Under the pieces are notes generated by a model. It searched no databases. It was not told where the DNA came from and was given only the letters and a program-made list of their open reading frames with translations. From Croceibacterium mercuriale (GTDB lineage: Bacteria; Pseudomonadota; Alphaproteobacteria; Sphingomonadales; Sphingomonadaceae), in NCBI RefSeq assembly GCF_000802385.1, contig NZ_JTDN01000001.1, positions 441,501-505,500 of the forward strand: DNA of 64,000 nt, given 5' to 3'. This document shows, one piece after another, positions 19,243 through 27,709 of the stretch. Each line of letters begins with the position of its first letter. Within the stretch, counting starts at the first letter, position 1. Made by a program: the position numbers and the translations under genes.

Positions 19243-19280
19243 TCCGGTCGCACATGCTTCCCGGGGGCGGTGCGACCGGA
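19243..19280. terminator. Hairpin between convergent genes
   Basis: TCCGGTCGCAC pairs perfectly with GTGCGACCGGA (11 bases) around a 16-base loop. It lies between the convergent SDR and flavoprotein genes and could end both transcripts. Confidence 0.65.
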
Positions 19281-19286
19281 CGGTCC

Positions 19287-20204
19287 TCAACGCGCCAGGG
19301 TCATCTCCTTTGCTAGATCGTTCCTGATCGTCGTCGCGGCGACGCCGGCCTCGCCCATGGCGTGGCTGATCTGGTCCAGCCCCTTCACGACATCGCCGGC
19401 GGCGTAGAGCCCGGGAATGGTGGTGCGCTGATGGTCATCGACCGTCATGCAGCCATCCGCCGTCGCCTCGGCGCCGAGCGAGATCGCGAGTTCGGAGCGG
19501 ATCACCGAACCCAGCGCGGGGTAGGCGGTATCGAACGACAGGTCGCCGGCCGGCGTCGGGATCAGGATCTGGTCGCCATCAATGCGCAGTGACCGGCATG
19601 GCCCATCGATGATCCGGACGCCGAGTTCCTCCAGCCTGCTGCGTTCCTCCGGCGCCAGCACATGTTCCGCATTCGGGGCGATCAGTGTGACGTCCTTGCT
19701 GTAGGTGCGCAGGAACACCGCCTCGTTCTGGCCATGCGTTTCCGTCCCGATCACCGCGATCCGCTTGTCCGTCACCTCGAACCCGTCGCAGATCGGGCAA
19801 TAGCGCAGCAGTCCCCGCGCAAGCGCGGCGTCGTGGATTTCCGGCGCCATCGGCGGCGCATTGTTCACCACTCCGGTCGCCAGCAGCACGGTCCTGGCGC
19901 GCACCTGCTGGTCCGGCAGCTGCGCCGTAAAGATGCCGTCCGCCTTCCCGATCGTCTCGACCAGACCCTCGATCACCTCGATCCCGAGCTCGCCGACCTG
20001 CTCCCGCATGCGGGCGAGCAGGTCCTTGCCGGCGATACCGCCGGGATAGCCGGCATGGTTGCGGGTGTGCGGGATCATCGCCGCGCGGCTGCGTCCGGCA
20101 TCGACGATCCGGATGCGCAGGTGGAACCGCGCAAGATAGATGGCCGCGGTCAGTCCGGCGGGGCCGGCACCGATGATCAGGCAGTCGAGCGGATGATCGT
20201 CCAT
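19287..20204 (-). CDS. Thioredoxin-reductase-like NAD(P)/FAD oxidoreductase
   Basis: A 305-residue two-domain flavoprotein. The FAD-binding motif is IIGAGPAGLTAAIYLARF near residue 10. The inserted NAD(P)H domain has the redox pair Cys-Pro-Ile-Cys in LLRYCPICDGFEV, then IAVIGTETHGQNEA. The FAD C-terminal motif is GLYAAGDVVKGLDQ. The CPIC pair suggests a true disulfide reductase-like protein, but the partner is unknown and no thioredoxin gene is nearby. Start at the ATG at 20204; an ATG at 20222 is also possible. Confidence 0.88.
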   Translation of the reverse strand: MDDHPLDCLIIGAGPAGLTAAIYLARFHLRIRIVDAGRSRAAMIPHTRNHAGYPGGIAGKDLLARMREQVGELGIEVIEGLVETIGKADGIFTAQLPDQQVRARTVLLATGVVNNAPPMAPEIHDAALARGLLRYCPICDGFEVTDKRIAVIGTETHGQNEAVFLRTYSKDVTLIAPNAEHVLAPEERSRLEELGVRIIDGPCRSLRIDGDQILIPTPAGDLSFDTAYPALGSVIRSELAISLGAEATADGCMTVDDHQRTTIPGLYAAGDVVKGLDQISHAMGEAGVAATTIRNDLAKEMTLAR

Positions 20205-20437
20205 GGGCGGCAGAACGATCATGCCCCGGTTCGGTGCCGCGGCGGTCGTCGCCCTGCCGGCTTGCGGGCCGGGATCGACAAACGGGCCGGAATGGGAAGC
20301 GGCGCCCCACCGGATGGAACCGCATGTGCGCTGCAACAAAACCTTGACCGCCTTGAAGATGATCCCGCGCGGCAAGTCGCCGGCTTCCTACTAAGCCGGC
20401 CAGGTATCTGGCTTCATCAATCCAAGGTCACCTGTCC

Positions 20438-22858
20438 GTGCGTACATGCCATCTGCTGCTCAGCGTCTCGTTCCTCACTCTCGCGATCCCGTCCGGCGCC
20501 ATGGCGCAGACGGTGGCAACCGGCCCGGTGGCGGCCGACCCCGCGAACGAGATCGTGGTGACCGGCACGCGCACGCCCGGCCGCTCCCGGCTGGAGACCG
20601 CGTCCCCGGTGGACGTCCTGTCGAGCGAGGCACTGCGGGCGCAGGGGACCAGCGAACTGGGACAGGCGCTGGCCAACGTCGCGCCGTCGATCGACTTCCC
20701 GCGCTCTGCGGCGGTGGACGGCACGGATTCCGTGCGGCCCGCCACCCTGCGCGGCCTGTCGCCGGACCAGACGCTGGTGCTGGTGAACGGCATCCGCGGC
20801 CACAGCTCCGCGTTGCTGAACACCAACGGCTCCGTCGGGCGCGGCTCCGCCGCCTTCGACCTCAACACCATCCCGACGATCGCGCTGGACCGGGTCGAGG
20901 TGCTGCGTGACGGCGCCTCCGCCCAATATGGCTCCGATGCGATCGCCGGCGTGATCAACCTGCGCCTGCGCGAGGCGAGCGAGGGCGGCGGCGGCACCGT
21001 CAGTTACGGCCAGTATGTCACCAGCGTGGAACCGGCGCGCAGCGAGTACGAGCGCCGTGACGGCAAGACCGTGAACGTCGCGGTGTGGCAGGGGATGCGG
21101 CTGGGCAGCGACGGGTTCCTGACGCTGTCGGCCGATTACCTGGATCGCGGCTTCACCAGCCGCGGCGACCTGGACCGGCGCGTGAACCCGGCGCGGGTCA
21201 CCTCGCGCTTCGGCGATCCGGAGGTGGAGCAGGTCAGTCTGTTCGGCAATTTCGGTGCACCCTTTGCCGGAGACTGGGATGTCTACGGCTTTGCCGGCTA
21301 CCAGTTTCGCGACAGCACCGGCGCGGCCTTCCCGCGGTTGGCCAACAATGTGAACAATGTGGCGTCGATCTACCCTGACGGGTTCCGCCCGATGATCAAC
21401 GTACGGTCGGACGACGTCAATTCGGCGCTCGGCCTGCGCGGACCAGTGGGCGACTGGGACCTGGATCTCAGCGTGTCGTGGGGCCGCAACCAGCTGCGCT
21501 TCCGCACGCTGGATTCGATCAACTCCACCTACGGCGCCGCCTCGCCGACGGATTTCCGCGACGGCAAGCTGGCCTATGACCAGCTGGTCACCGGTGCCGA
21601 TGCCAGCCGCCTGTACGAACTGGGCGGCGGTGACACGCTGAACGTGGCCGCCGGCCTCGAATATCGGCGGGAAAGCTTCGAGATCACCCAGGGCCAGGTG
21701 GAATCCTATGCCCGTGGTCCGCTGGGCGGCAACACCGCGCTGGGCAGCGGCGCGCAGGGCTTCCAGGGCTTCTCGCCCGCCAATGTGGTCGATGTATCGC
21801 GTGACAATGTCAGCGCCTATCTGGACCTGGAGGCGCAGCTCGGCCGCCTGCTGATCGGCGTCGCGGCCCGTGGCGAAAGCTATTCCGACTTCGGCGAGAC
21901 CGCCACCGGCAAGGTTTCCGCCCGCTACGACTTCACGGACAGCTTCGCCCTGCGCGGCGCGGCCTCCACCGGGTTCCGGGCGCCATCGCTGCAGCAATCC
22001 TTCTACACGCTGACGCAGCCACAGGTGGCCGCGGCACCGGGGGGCGGGGTGACCATCGTCGATACCGGCACCTTCCCGGCCACCAGCCCGGTGGCGGTCG
22101 CGCTGGGCGGGCAGCCGCTGGATCCGGAGAAGTCGTTCAACCTGTCGGCGGGCGCGGTCTTCCGCTCCGGCGGGTTCAACCTCAGCATCGATGCCTACCG
22201 CATCAAGGTACGCGACCAGCTGGCCCTGTCGGACAACCTCGGCACCGGGGTCAACGCCACGCCGCAGATCACCGCCTTGCTGGCGCCGTTCAACGTCTCG
22301 GCGGCGCGGTTCTTCGTCAACGGCATCCGTTCGACCACCCGGGGCATCGATGTGGTCGCCAATTACCGCCTGCCGACCGATGCGGCCGGCCGGTTCGACT
22401 TCACCCTCGCGGGCAATCTGAACGAGGTCGAGCTGACGGAGGTGCCGACCGGTACCGGCACGATCACCGTGCCGGCGCTGTTCGGCCAGCAGCGGATCGT
22501 CGGGCTGGAACGCGGCACGCCACGGGTCAAGGTCAGTGGCCAGACGAACTGGGAGCTGGACGGCTTCGGTGCGCTGGTGCGGGCGACGTACTACGGCAGC
22601 GTCACCCAGCCGGCGCCGACGCCGGCGAACTATGCCTATACCGGCAAACACGTGATCGTGGACCTGGAGGCGCGCGCGCCCTTGTTCGGCCAGGCCGAAC
22701 TGGCGGTGGGCGCGAACAATCTGTTCGACGTCTATCCCGACTTCGTGCCGGAGACGAACGCCATCAACTACAACAATGGCGGCACGGCCTTCCCGTACTA
22801 CTCGCCGTTCGGCTTCAACGGCCGGTATCTCTATGCGCGGATCAACCTCGACTGGTGA
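20438..22858 (+). CDS. TonB-dependent receptor
   Basis: An 806-residue outer-membrane receptor starting with GTG. The signal peptide is VRTCHLLLSVSFLTLAIPSG with cleavage after AMA. A TonB-box-like EIVVTGTRTPG is followed by the plug (TLRGLSPDQTLVLVNGIR, LRDGASAQYGSDAIAGVINL). The barrel ends in Trp (YLYARINLDW), as expected for BAM-dependent insertion. The plug resembles receptors for iron complexes or unknown small ligands, and no neighbouring gene reveals the ligand. A strong hairpin follows. Confidence 0.9.
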   Translation: MRTCHLLLSVSFLTLAIPSGAMAQTVATGPVAADPANEIVVTGTRTPGRSRLETASPVDVLSSEALRAQGTSELGQALANVAPSIDFPRSAAVDGTDSVRPATLRGLSPDQTLVLVNGIRGHSSALLNTNGSVGRGSAAFDLNTIPTIALDRVEVLRDGASAQYGSDAIAGVINLRLREASEGGGGTVSYGQYVTSVEPARSEYERRDGKTVNVAVWQGMRLGSDGFLTLSADYLDRGFTSRGDLDRRVNPARVTSRFGDPEVEQVSLFGNFGAPFAGDWDVYGFAGYQFRDSTGAAFPRLANNVNNVASIYPDGFRPMINVRSDDVNSALGLRGPVGDWDLDLSVSWGRNQLRFRTLDSINSTYGAASPTDFRDGKLAYDQLVTGADASRLYELGGGDTLNVAAGLEYRRESFEITQGQVESYARGPLGGNTALGSGAQGFQGFSPANVVDVSRDNVSAYLDLEAQLGRLLIGVAARGESYSDFGETATGKVSARYDFTDSFALRGAASTGFRAPSLQQSFYTLTQPQVAAAPGGGVTIVDTGTFPATSPVAVALGGQPLDPEKSFNLSAGAVFRSGGFNLSIDAYRIKVRDQLALSDNLGTGVNATPQITALLAPFNVSAARFFVNGIRSTTRGIDVVANYRLPTDAAGRFDFTLAGNLNEVELTEVPTGTGTITVPALFGQQRIVGLERGTPRVKVSGQTNWELDGFGALVRATYYGSVTQPAPTPANYAYTGKHVIVDLEARAPLFGQAELAVGANNLFDVYPDFVPETNAINYNNGGTAFPYYSPFGFNGRYLYARINLDW

Positions 22859-22865
22859 CCGGACA

Positions 22866-22895
22866 TGCGGAGGGCGCCGGCCGGTGCCCTCCGCA
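22866..22895. terminator. Strong hairpin after the TonB receptor gene
   Basis: TGCGGAGGGC pairs perfectly with GCCCTCCGCA (10 bases) around a GC-rich 10-base loop, between a plus-strand receptor gene and a minus-strand lipoprotein gene that converge here. Confidence 0.7.
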
Positions 22896-22901
22896 CATGC
22901 C

Positions 22902-23498
22902 TCAGCCGGCGACGGCCAGATCGGATCGCCGCAGCCAGCCGCGGACCGGCTGCTTGCCGCCGACATATTCGACCTGCACCCACGCGCCACGCTCCGCGAT
23001 GATCGCGACGGCATTCCATGCAACGAGGTAGGGGGTGCGCCGTCCGCTGGTCGCCTGCGGTTCCGGATGGAGGACTGCGCGCTCCGCGGTGACCAGACCC
23101 GCGCCGATCCAGTCGGGATGCGCGCTTGTCCGCAGCAGGCGCTGTCCTTCGCCCGTCAGGCTGGAGGCCATCGCGCAGCCCGGCGGGTTCTCGTCCAGCC
23201 GCAGCACGATCGTCTCCCCACCCGCGTGCAGCTCGCCGGAAATCCGCTCCGGATCATCGGGCAGCCAGGCCCGGAGCGCGGCACTGTCTCCCGCAGCCTG
23301 TCCGTCGAGCAGTGTGGCGCACAGGAACTGCGGCGCGCCGCCCGGCCCGCTGCCGCCGACTGCATCGACGAACACCGCGGAGATCCTGCCGTCGGCTACC
23401 GAGATCAGCAGCGGTCCGTACTGACCGGAAACGGGCTGGGCCGAAGCACCACATGCGGTGAGCAGCAGGGGCAGGGCGACCGCAAGATATCTCGACAT
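22902..23498 (-). CDS. Putative lipoprotein with C-terminal SH3-like segment
   Basis: A 198-residue exported protein. The signal MSRYLAVALPLLLTAC has a clear lipobox with Cys16. The middle has no recognised fold (VSGQYGPLLISVADGRISAV). The C-terminus (AIIAERGAWVQVEYVGGKQPVRGWLRRSDL) looks like a bacterial SH3 domain. It is in the same direction as, and 52 bases downstream of, a small membrane-protein gene and another SH3-like protein gene. Function unknown; probably envelope-associated. Confidence 0.7.
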   Translation of the reverse strand: MSRYLAVALPLLLTACGASAQPVSGQYGPLLISVADGRISAVFVDAVGGSGPGGAPQFLCATLLDGQAAGDSAALRAWLPDDPERISGELHAGGETIVLRLDENPPGCAMASSLTGEGQRLLRTSAHPDWIGAGLVTAERAVLHPEPQATSGRRTPYLVAWNAVAIIAERGAWVQVEYVGGKQPVRGWLRRSDLAVAG

Positions 23499-23550
23499 CA
23501 ATGTCCCGACCTCCTCGAAGCGGATGGTCTGCCGGATAGATGACCGGCCT

Positions 23551-23787
23551 TCAACTGTCCGCACGACGGCCGGACCGGGCAAGCAGCAGCACCGCCACAC
23601 CCGCGACCAGATCGATCGGCGCCAGCCACGGCCACGGGCTCGCCCATTTGTCCATGTTGGTTGTCCGGCCATAGAACGGGGGCCCTGCGCCATAGGCTTC
23701 GGCCAGCACAGCCAGGCTGAGCCATAACGTGCCGGCAAGGACGGCGAAGATCGCGGCGCGGCGGAACGCGCGACGCCAGGCGATCAT
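23551..23787 (-). CDS. Small membrane protein, unknown function
   Basis: A 78-residue protein with a basic start (MIAWRRAFRR), a first membrane segment (AAIFAVLAGTLWLSLAVLA), a short loop containing YGAGPPFYGR and a second segment (APIDLVAGVAVLLLA). Its ATG overlaps the stop codon of the upstream SH3-like gene by four bases (ATGA), so the two are translationally coupled. I do not recognise the family. Confidence 0.6.
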   Translation of the reverse strand: MIAWRRAFRRAAIFAVLAGTLWLSLAVLAEAYGAGPPFYGRTTNMDKWASPWPWLAPIDLVAGVAVLLLARSGRRADS

Positions 23788-24194
23788 CCGGCAACAATGT
23801 TCACGAAGCGGCTGTGCACCCAGCCGGACCTGCACGGCCCGGCATAGGCGCTGCGCCCCGGCACCGGCGAGGTCACGCCGCAATCCGCGCTCTCATCATC
23901 GGCATAGACGACGCCCAGCCATGCTCCGTCCGCGTCACACAGATGAAGCTGTGTGCCGGCGCCGAGCCGATCGACTTCGGCGCGGGACGCATCGGGACCA
24001 GCCCGTACGCTGAGGAAGCCGTCTCCACCCGGCCGCAGCCCTGTCACCTGGCCGATGCCGGAACAGGCATCCATCGTCCCGTCACCGCCGACCTGCACCG
24101 GGCGCGCCTGCTGCGCCTGCGCCGCGGGACCGGCCAGTGCCACGGCCAGGGTCGCAAGTGCGAACATCGCCGGGCGACATCCTGCCATGATCAT
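23784..24194 (-). CDS. Exported SH3-domain protein
   Basis: A 136-residue protein with a signal peptide (CRPAMFALATLAVALAGPAAQAQ). The remainder is one bacterial SH3 domain (GFLSVRAGPDASRAEVDRL, LHLCDADGAWLGVVY, SGWVHSRFV) with several Cys that could form disulfides. It is coupled by a 4-base overlap to the small membrane-protein gene. Likely a periplasmic peptidoglycan- or protein-binding module; function unknown. An ATG two codons further in (24188) is an alternative start. Confidence 0.75.
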   Translation of the reverse strand: MIMAGCRPAMFALATLAVALAGPAAQAQQARPVQVGGDGTMDACSGIGQVTGLRPGGDGFLSVRAGPDASRAEVDRLGAGTQLHLCDADGAWLGVVYADDESADCGVTSPVPGRSAYAGPCRSGWVHSRFVNIVAG

Positions 24195-24299
24195 GCGAAT
24201 CCTCGTGCTTGCGTTTGCCGATGCGCGCCACGATGGCATCGGGCGAACCCGCGATGCAAGATCGACCATCGCCTGATACGCCATGCCTGAGGATTTCCG

Positions 24300-24557
24300 A
24301 TGTCTGACGAGTATGCGCATGGCCGGCGCGACGGCCTTCGGCTGGCCCTGTCCATCCTGGCGGCGGAGGAGGCCAAATGGGACGCGCTGCTGGGAGAGAG
24401 CCGCTCTGGCAAGACCAATGCGGTCCGCGCGGTGCGGCACAAGACCCTGCAGGTGGCGCAGGCCCGGATACAGACCGCGCTGAACCGCCTGACCCCGAAG
24501 GACGGCGGTGCGATGAACGACGAGCTGGCCTCGGCACTGGAACGGGCCGGCCTCTGA
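24300..24557 (+). CDS. Small conserved-looking hypothetical protein
   Basis: An 85-residue soluble, helical protein (RRDGLRLALSILAAEEAKWD, KTLQVAQARIQTALNRL) with no signal or membrane segment. GAGG lies about six bases before its ATG. Base composition and codon use match the neighbours, so it is probably real. I do not recognise a family. Confidence 0.55.
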   Translation: MSDEYAHGRRDGLRLALSILAAEEAKWDALLGESRSGKTNAVRAVRHKTLQVAQARIQTALNRLTPKDGGAMNDELASALERAGL

Positions 24558-24727
24558 CCCGACGGTATCTCGCTTGCAGGGGAGGGCACGATCCTGTCGG
24601 CGACGATGGTCAGCGGCGGCAGGCGGCTGACCGTGCCTTTCCGGCAACCGGATCGGCTCGCCAAGCCGCATGCCCCGCGATAGACTGTTCCTGATGCAAG
24701 CGTCGCAGGCATTGGGGGCAGCCGGGA

Positions 24728-25861
24728 ATGTACAGCGAAAGTGATCTTCAGTCCGCCGTGGATGCGGGTGCCGTCTCGGCCGAGGCGGCGGCGGCGTTCC
24801 GCGCCCATGCTGCGGCCCTGCATGCCGCACCGGCCGTGGACGAAGAGCATTTCCGGCTGGTCACCGGCTTCAACGACATCTTCGTGTCCATCGCCTGCCT
24901 GCTGGTGGTGTTCGCCGCCGCCGCGGTCGGCACGACGATGATCGCCGCGGCCGCCGGGGGCCTGCTCGTCGCCGTGGCCGCATGGGCCATGGCCGAAGCC
25001 TTCACGCGCCGGCGCCGCATGGCCCTGCCGTCGATCATCCTGCTGCTGGCCTTCGTGCTCGGCCTGTGGTTCGCCACATCCTTCTGGCTGGAAGCGGCCA
25101 TGCCGAAACACGAAGTCGACAGATCGTATATGTTCGGGGGCAGGTTGCAACGGTTGTCGGAGTGGGAACACCACCCCTGGCAGCAGGCGGTGATGGTGCT
25201 GGCGGGCGCGGCGGCAGCCGGCATCGGTGCACTGCTGCACTGGCGCCGCTTCCATGTCCCGATCACGATCGCCGCGGCCGTCGGTGCGCTGGCCCTGTTC
25301 GTCATCTCCGGCATCGCGGCCACCCGCAACGAGGCGCTCGGCGACAATCCGCTGCTGGAGCCGACCGCGCTGCTGTGTGGCCTGGCGGTGTTCGCCTATG
25401 CGATGCGCTGGGACATGTCGGACCGGCTGCGGACGACACAGCGGTCCGACATCGCCTTCTGGCTCCACCTGGTCGCCGCGCCGCTGATCGCCCATCCGCT
25501 GTTCCACTGGATGGGCGTCACCAGTGGCAATGCGATCAGCCTGCTTACGGCCGGCGGTGTGCTGGTGATCTATCTCGGCTTCGGCGTGGTCGCGCTGGCG
25601 ATCGACCGGCGCGCGCTGCTGGTATCTGCGCTGGCCTATGTGCTGATCGCGCTGGCCCAGCTGTTCCAGAGCTATGGCGCGATCGAGCTCAACGTCGCGC
25701 TGACCGCCCTGATCATCGGCTCCGCCCTGCTGGCACTGTCCGCCTGGTGGCAGCAGATCCGGCAACGCCTGGTCATGCGCCTGCCGGACGGCGTGCGCGC
25801 CAAGCTGCCACCGGTTGCGGCTCGCCAGCCGACGGGCGGGCCGGTCCCGGCGGCAGGATGA
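24728..25861 (+). CDS. Polytopic membrane protein (DUF2157-like), unknown function
   Basis: A 377-residue protein. About 55 helical N-terminal residues (ESDLQSAVDAGAVSAEAAAA) precede some ten membrane segments, for example IFVSIACLLVVFAAAAVGT and AVGALALFVISGIAAT. The layout resembles DUF2157-type proteins, which have a short cytosolic helical domain before many membrane segments. No transport motif is seen. A perfect 11-base hairpin overlaps its stop codon. Confidence 0.7.
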   Translation: MYSESDLQSAVDAGAVSAEAAAAFRAHAAALHAAPAVDEEHFRLVTGFNDIFVSIACLLVVFAAAAVGTTMIAAAAGGLLVAVAAWAMAEAFTRRRRMALPSIILLLAFVLGLWFATSFWLEAAMPKHEVDRSYMFGGRLQRLSEWEHHPWQQAVMVLAGAAAAGIGALLHWRRFHVPITIAAAVGALALFVISGIAATRNEALGDNPLLEPTALLCGLAVFAYAMRWDMSDRLRTTQRSDIAFWLHLVAAPLIAHPLFHWMGVTSGNAISLLTAGGVLVIYLGFGVVALAIDRRALLVSALAYVLIALAQLFQSYGAIELNVALTALIIGSALLALSAWWQQIRQRLVMRLPDGVRAKLPPVAARQPTGGPVPAAG

Positions 25862-25892
25862 CCTGATCGGCACCAGCCGGGCGATCAGGTCA
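25859..25892. terminator. Strong hairpin between convergent genes
   Basis: TGACCTGATCG pairs perfectly with CGATCAGGTCA (11 bases) around a 12-base loop. The stop codon of the membrane-protein gene is the first three bases of the stem. Confidence 0.7.
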
Positions 25893-25911
25893 TCGTCCCG
25901 CCAGCCGGTGG

Positions 25912-26637
25912 CTACATGTTGGCAGCGGTGGGGCGCACGATGATCTCGTTGACGTCCACGCCGTCCGGCTGTTCCACGGCAAAGCGGACCGCCCGGGCGA
26001 TCGCGTCGGGCGTCAGCGACTTCTGCCGCCACCCCACCAGTGCATCGGCGATGGCCGGATCGGTGATGTCATGGCCCAGCTCCGTCGCGACCACGCCGGG
26101 GGAGATCAGCGTCGTGCGGATCTCGTCATGCTCCTGCCGCAGCCCTTCGGTGATCGCCCGTACCGCATGCTTGGTGGCGCAGTAGACCGCGGCACTGGGC
26201 AGCACGACATGCGCGGCGATGGAGGCCACATTGACCACATGGCCCGACCCCTGCGCCACGAAGCGCGGCAGCACCGCCGCAATGCCGTTCAGCACGCCAT
26301 GAATGTTGACGTCGATCATCCGCGTCCATTCGTCCTGCTTCAGCGCGGCCATCGGGGAAAGCGGCATGATGCCGGCATTGTTGATCAGCGTGTCGACCTG
26401 CCCGAAGCGGTCCTGCGCCGCATCGGCGAAGCCGGCGAAGGCGGCCGCGTCGGTCACGTCCAGCGCGCGCCACGCCACATTGTCACCCAGCTCCTCCGCC
26501 AGCGCCTCCAGCCGGTCCGTCCGGCGCGCACCGATGAACAGGCGGGCGCCGGTGGCGGCGAGTTCGCGTACCGTCGCTTCGCCGATGCCGCTGGATGCGC
26601 CGGTGATCAGCACGGTCTTGTTGATGGAAGTGGTCAT
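25912..26637 (-). CDS. SDR-family oxidoreductase
   Basis: A 241-residue classical short-chain dehydrogenase of the YdfG/serine-dehydrogenase-like type. Cofactor motif TGASSGIGEATVRELA is at about residue 11, NNAGIMPLSP in the middle, catalytic Ser in NVASIAAHV and YCATKHAV for Tyr and Lys. It is divergent from an AraC-family regulator gene, a very common arrangement in which the regulator activates the reductase. Substrate unknown. Confidence 0.88.
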   Translation of the reverse strand: MTTSINKTVLITGASSGIGEATVRELAATGARLFIGARRTDRLEALAEELGDNVAWRALDVTDAAAFAGFADAAQDRFGQVDTLINNAGIMPLSPMAALKQDEWTRMIDVNIHGVLNGIAAVLPRFVAQGSGHVVNVASIAAHVVLPSAAVYCATKHAVRAITEGLRQEHDEIRTTLISPGVVATELGHDITDPAIADALVGWRQKSLTPDAIARAVRFAVEQPDGVDVNEIIVRPTAANM

Positions 26638-26791
26638 GGTCGGTCCTTTCCTGTCGCCCTTGCGGCGCCTCCATCAGATGGCGCCAGGCGGGGGTCAGGC
26701 GTGAGAGCGATCATCCGGAGTTCTTGCACGATCCTCCGTAAAGACAGGGCCGGTGCTTGCGAGACGGGGCGCGGGCGTGACAGGTAAGGGC

Positions 26792-27688
26792 ATGGACCGC
26801 ATCGCCGAACTCGCCTCCCTGGTGGAACGCCACGTGCCCCGCACCGGTATGACCGGCACGGCGCTGACCCGCCTGTCGCTGTTTCGTGCCGACGAACCGA
26901 CAGCGCCGGTGCCTGCCGTCTACGAAGCCTCGCTTTGCCTGATCGCACAGGGCGCGAAGCGGGTCTCGCTGCAGGACCAGCACCTGCAATATGACGCGGC
27001 ACATTACCTGCTCGTTTCCGTGGACCTGCCGCTGGTCGGCCATGTCACGCAGGCGAGCCGCGATGCCCCTTATCTCTGCTGCAAGATCGACATCGACCAG
27101 GCGGTGCTGGCGGAGCTGATCCTGGCGCAGGACGGCCCTGCGCCGAAGGCGGACCTGCCGCCACTGGCGGTGTACCGCAGCGACGATGATCTGATCGATG
27201 CGGCCTGCCGGCTGGTGCGGCTGCTGGACCGTCCGGCCGACATCACCGTGCTGGCACCCATGATCGAGCGGGAGATCCTCTATCGCCTGCTGTCCGGCCC
27301 GCATGGCCCGGCCCTGCGGCGCATGGCGGTGGCGGACAGCCACCTCAATCAGGTGAGCCGGGCGATTGCCACCATCCGCCGCGGGTTCGACCGGCAGCTC
27401 AGGATCGACGAGATCGCCGCCGCGGCGGGGATGAGCGCGTCATCCCTGCATGAACACTTCAAGGCGGTGACCCGGATGACGCCGCTGGAATACCAGAAGC
27501 AGCTGCGCCTGCAGGAGGCTCGCCGCCTGATGCTGGCCGAAGGGGCCAGCGCCGGGTCGGCGGGCTTTGCGGTCGGGTATGACAGCCCGTCGCAGTTCAG
27601 CCGCGAGTATGGCCGGCTGTTCGGCGCGCCGCCCCGGCGCGACATCCGGCAATTGCAGACCAGCGGCAGCATCCTGACGCCGCTCTAG
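26792..27688 (+). CDS. AraC-family transcriptional regulator
   Basis: A 298-residue regulator. The N-terminal AraC_N-type cupin part (SLCLIAQGAKRVSLQDQHLQ, YLLVSVDLPLVGHV) is followed by two C-terminal helix-turn-helix units (IDEIAAAAGMSASSLHEHFK and AGFAVGYDSPSQFSREYGRLF). It is divergent from the SDR gene it probably controls. Start chosen at the ATG at 26792; the upstream extension is not conserved-looking. Confidence 0.9.
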   Translation: MDRIAELASLVERHVPRTGMTGTALTRLSLFRADEPTAPVPAVYEASLCLIAQGAKRVSLQDQHLQYDAAHYLLVSVDLPLVGHVTQASRDAPYLCCKIDIDQAVLAELILAQDGPAPKADLPPLAVYRSDDDLIDAACRLVRLLDRPADITVLAPMIEREILYRLLSGPHGPALRRMAVADSHLNQVSRAIATIRRGFDRQLRIDEIAAAAGMSASSLHEHFKAVTRMTPLEYQKQLRLQEARRLMLAEGASAGSAGFAVGYDSPSQFSREYGRLFGAPPRRDIRQLQTSGSILTPL

Positions 27689-27709
27689 GGGGATCGTGCC
27701 GCGCTGGTC

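Noticed and set aside
20417-23023. 868-codon minus-strand open frame opposite the second TonB receptor
   Set aside because: Antisense artefact of GC-rich third positions; no conserved motif.
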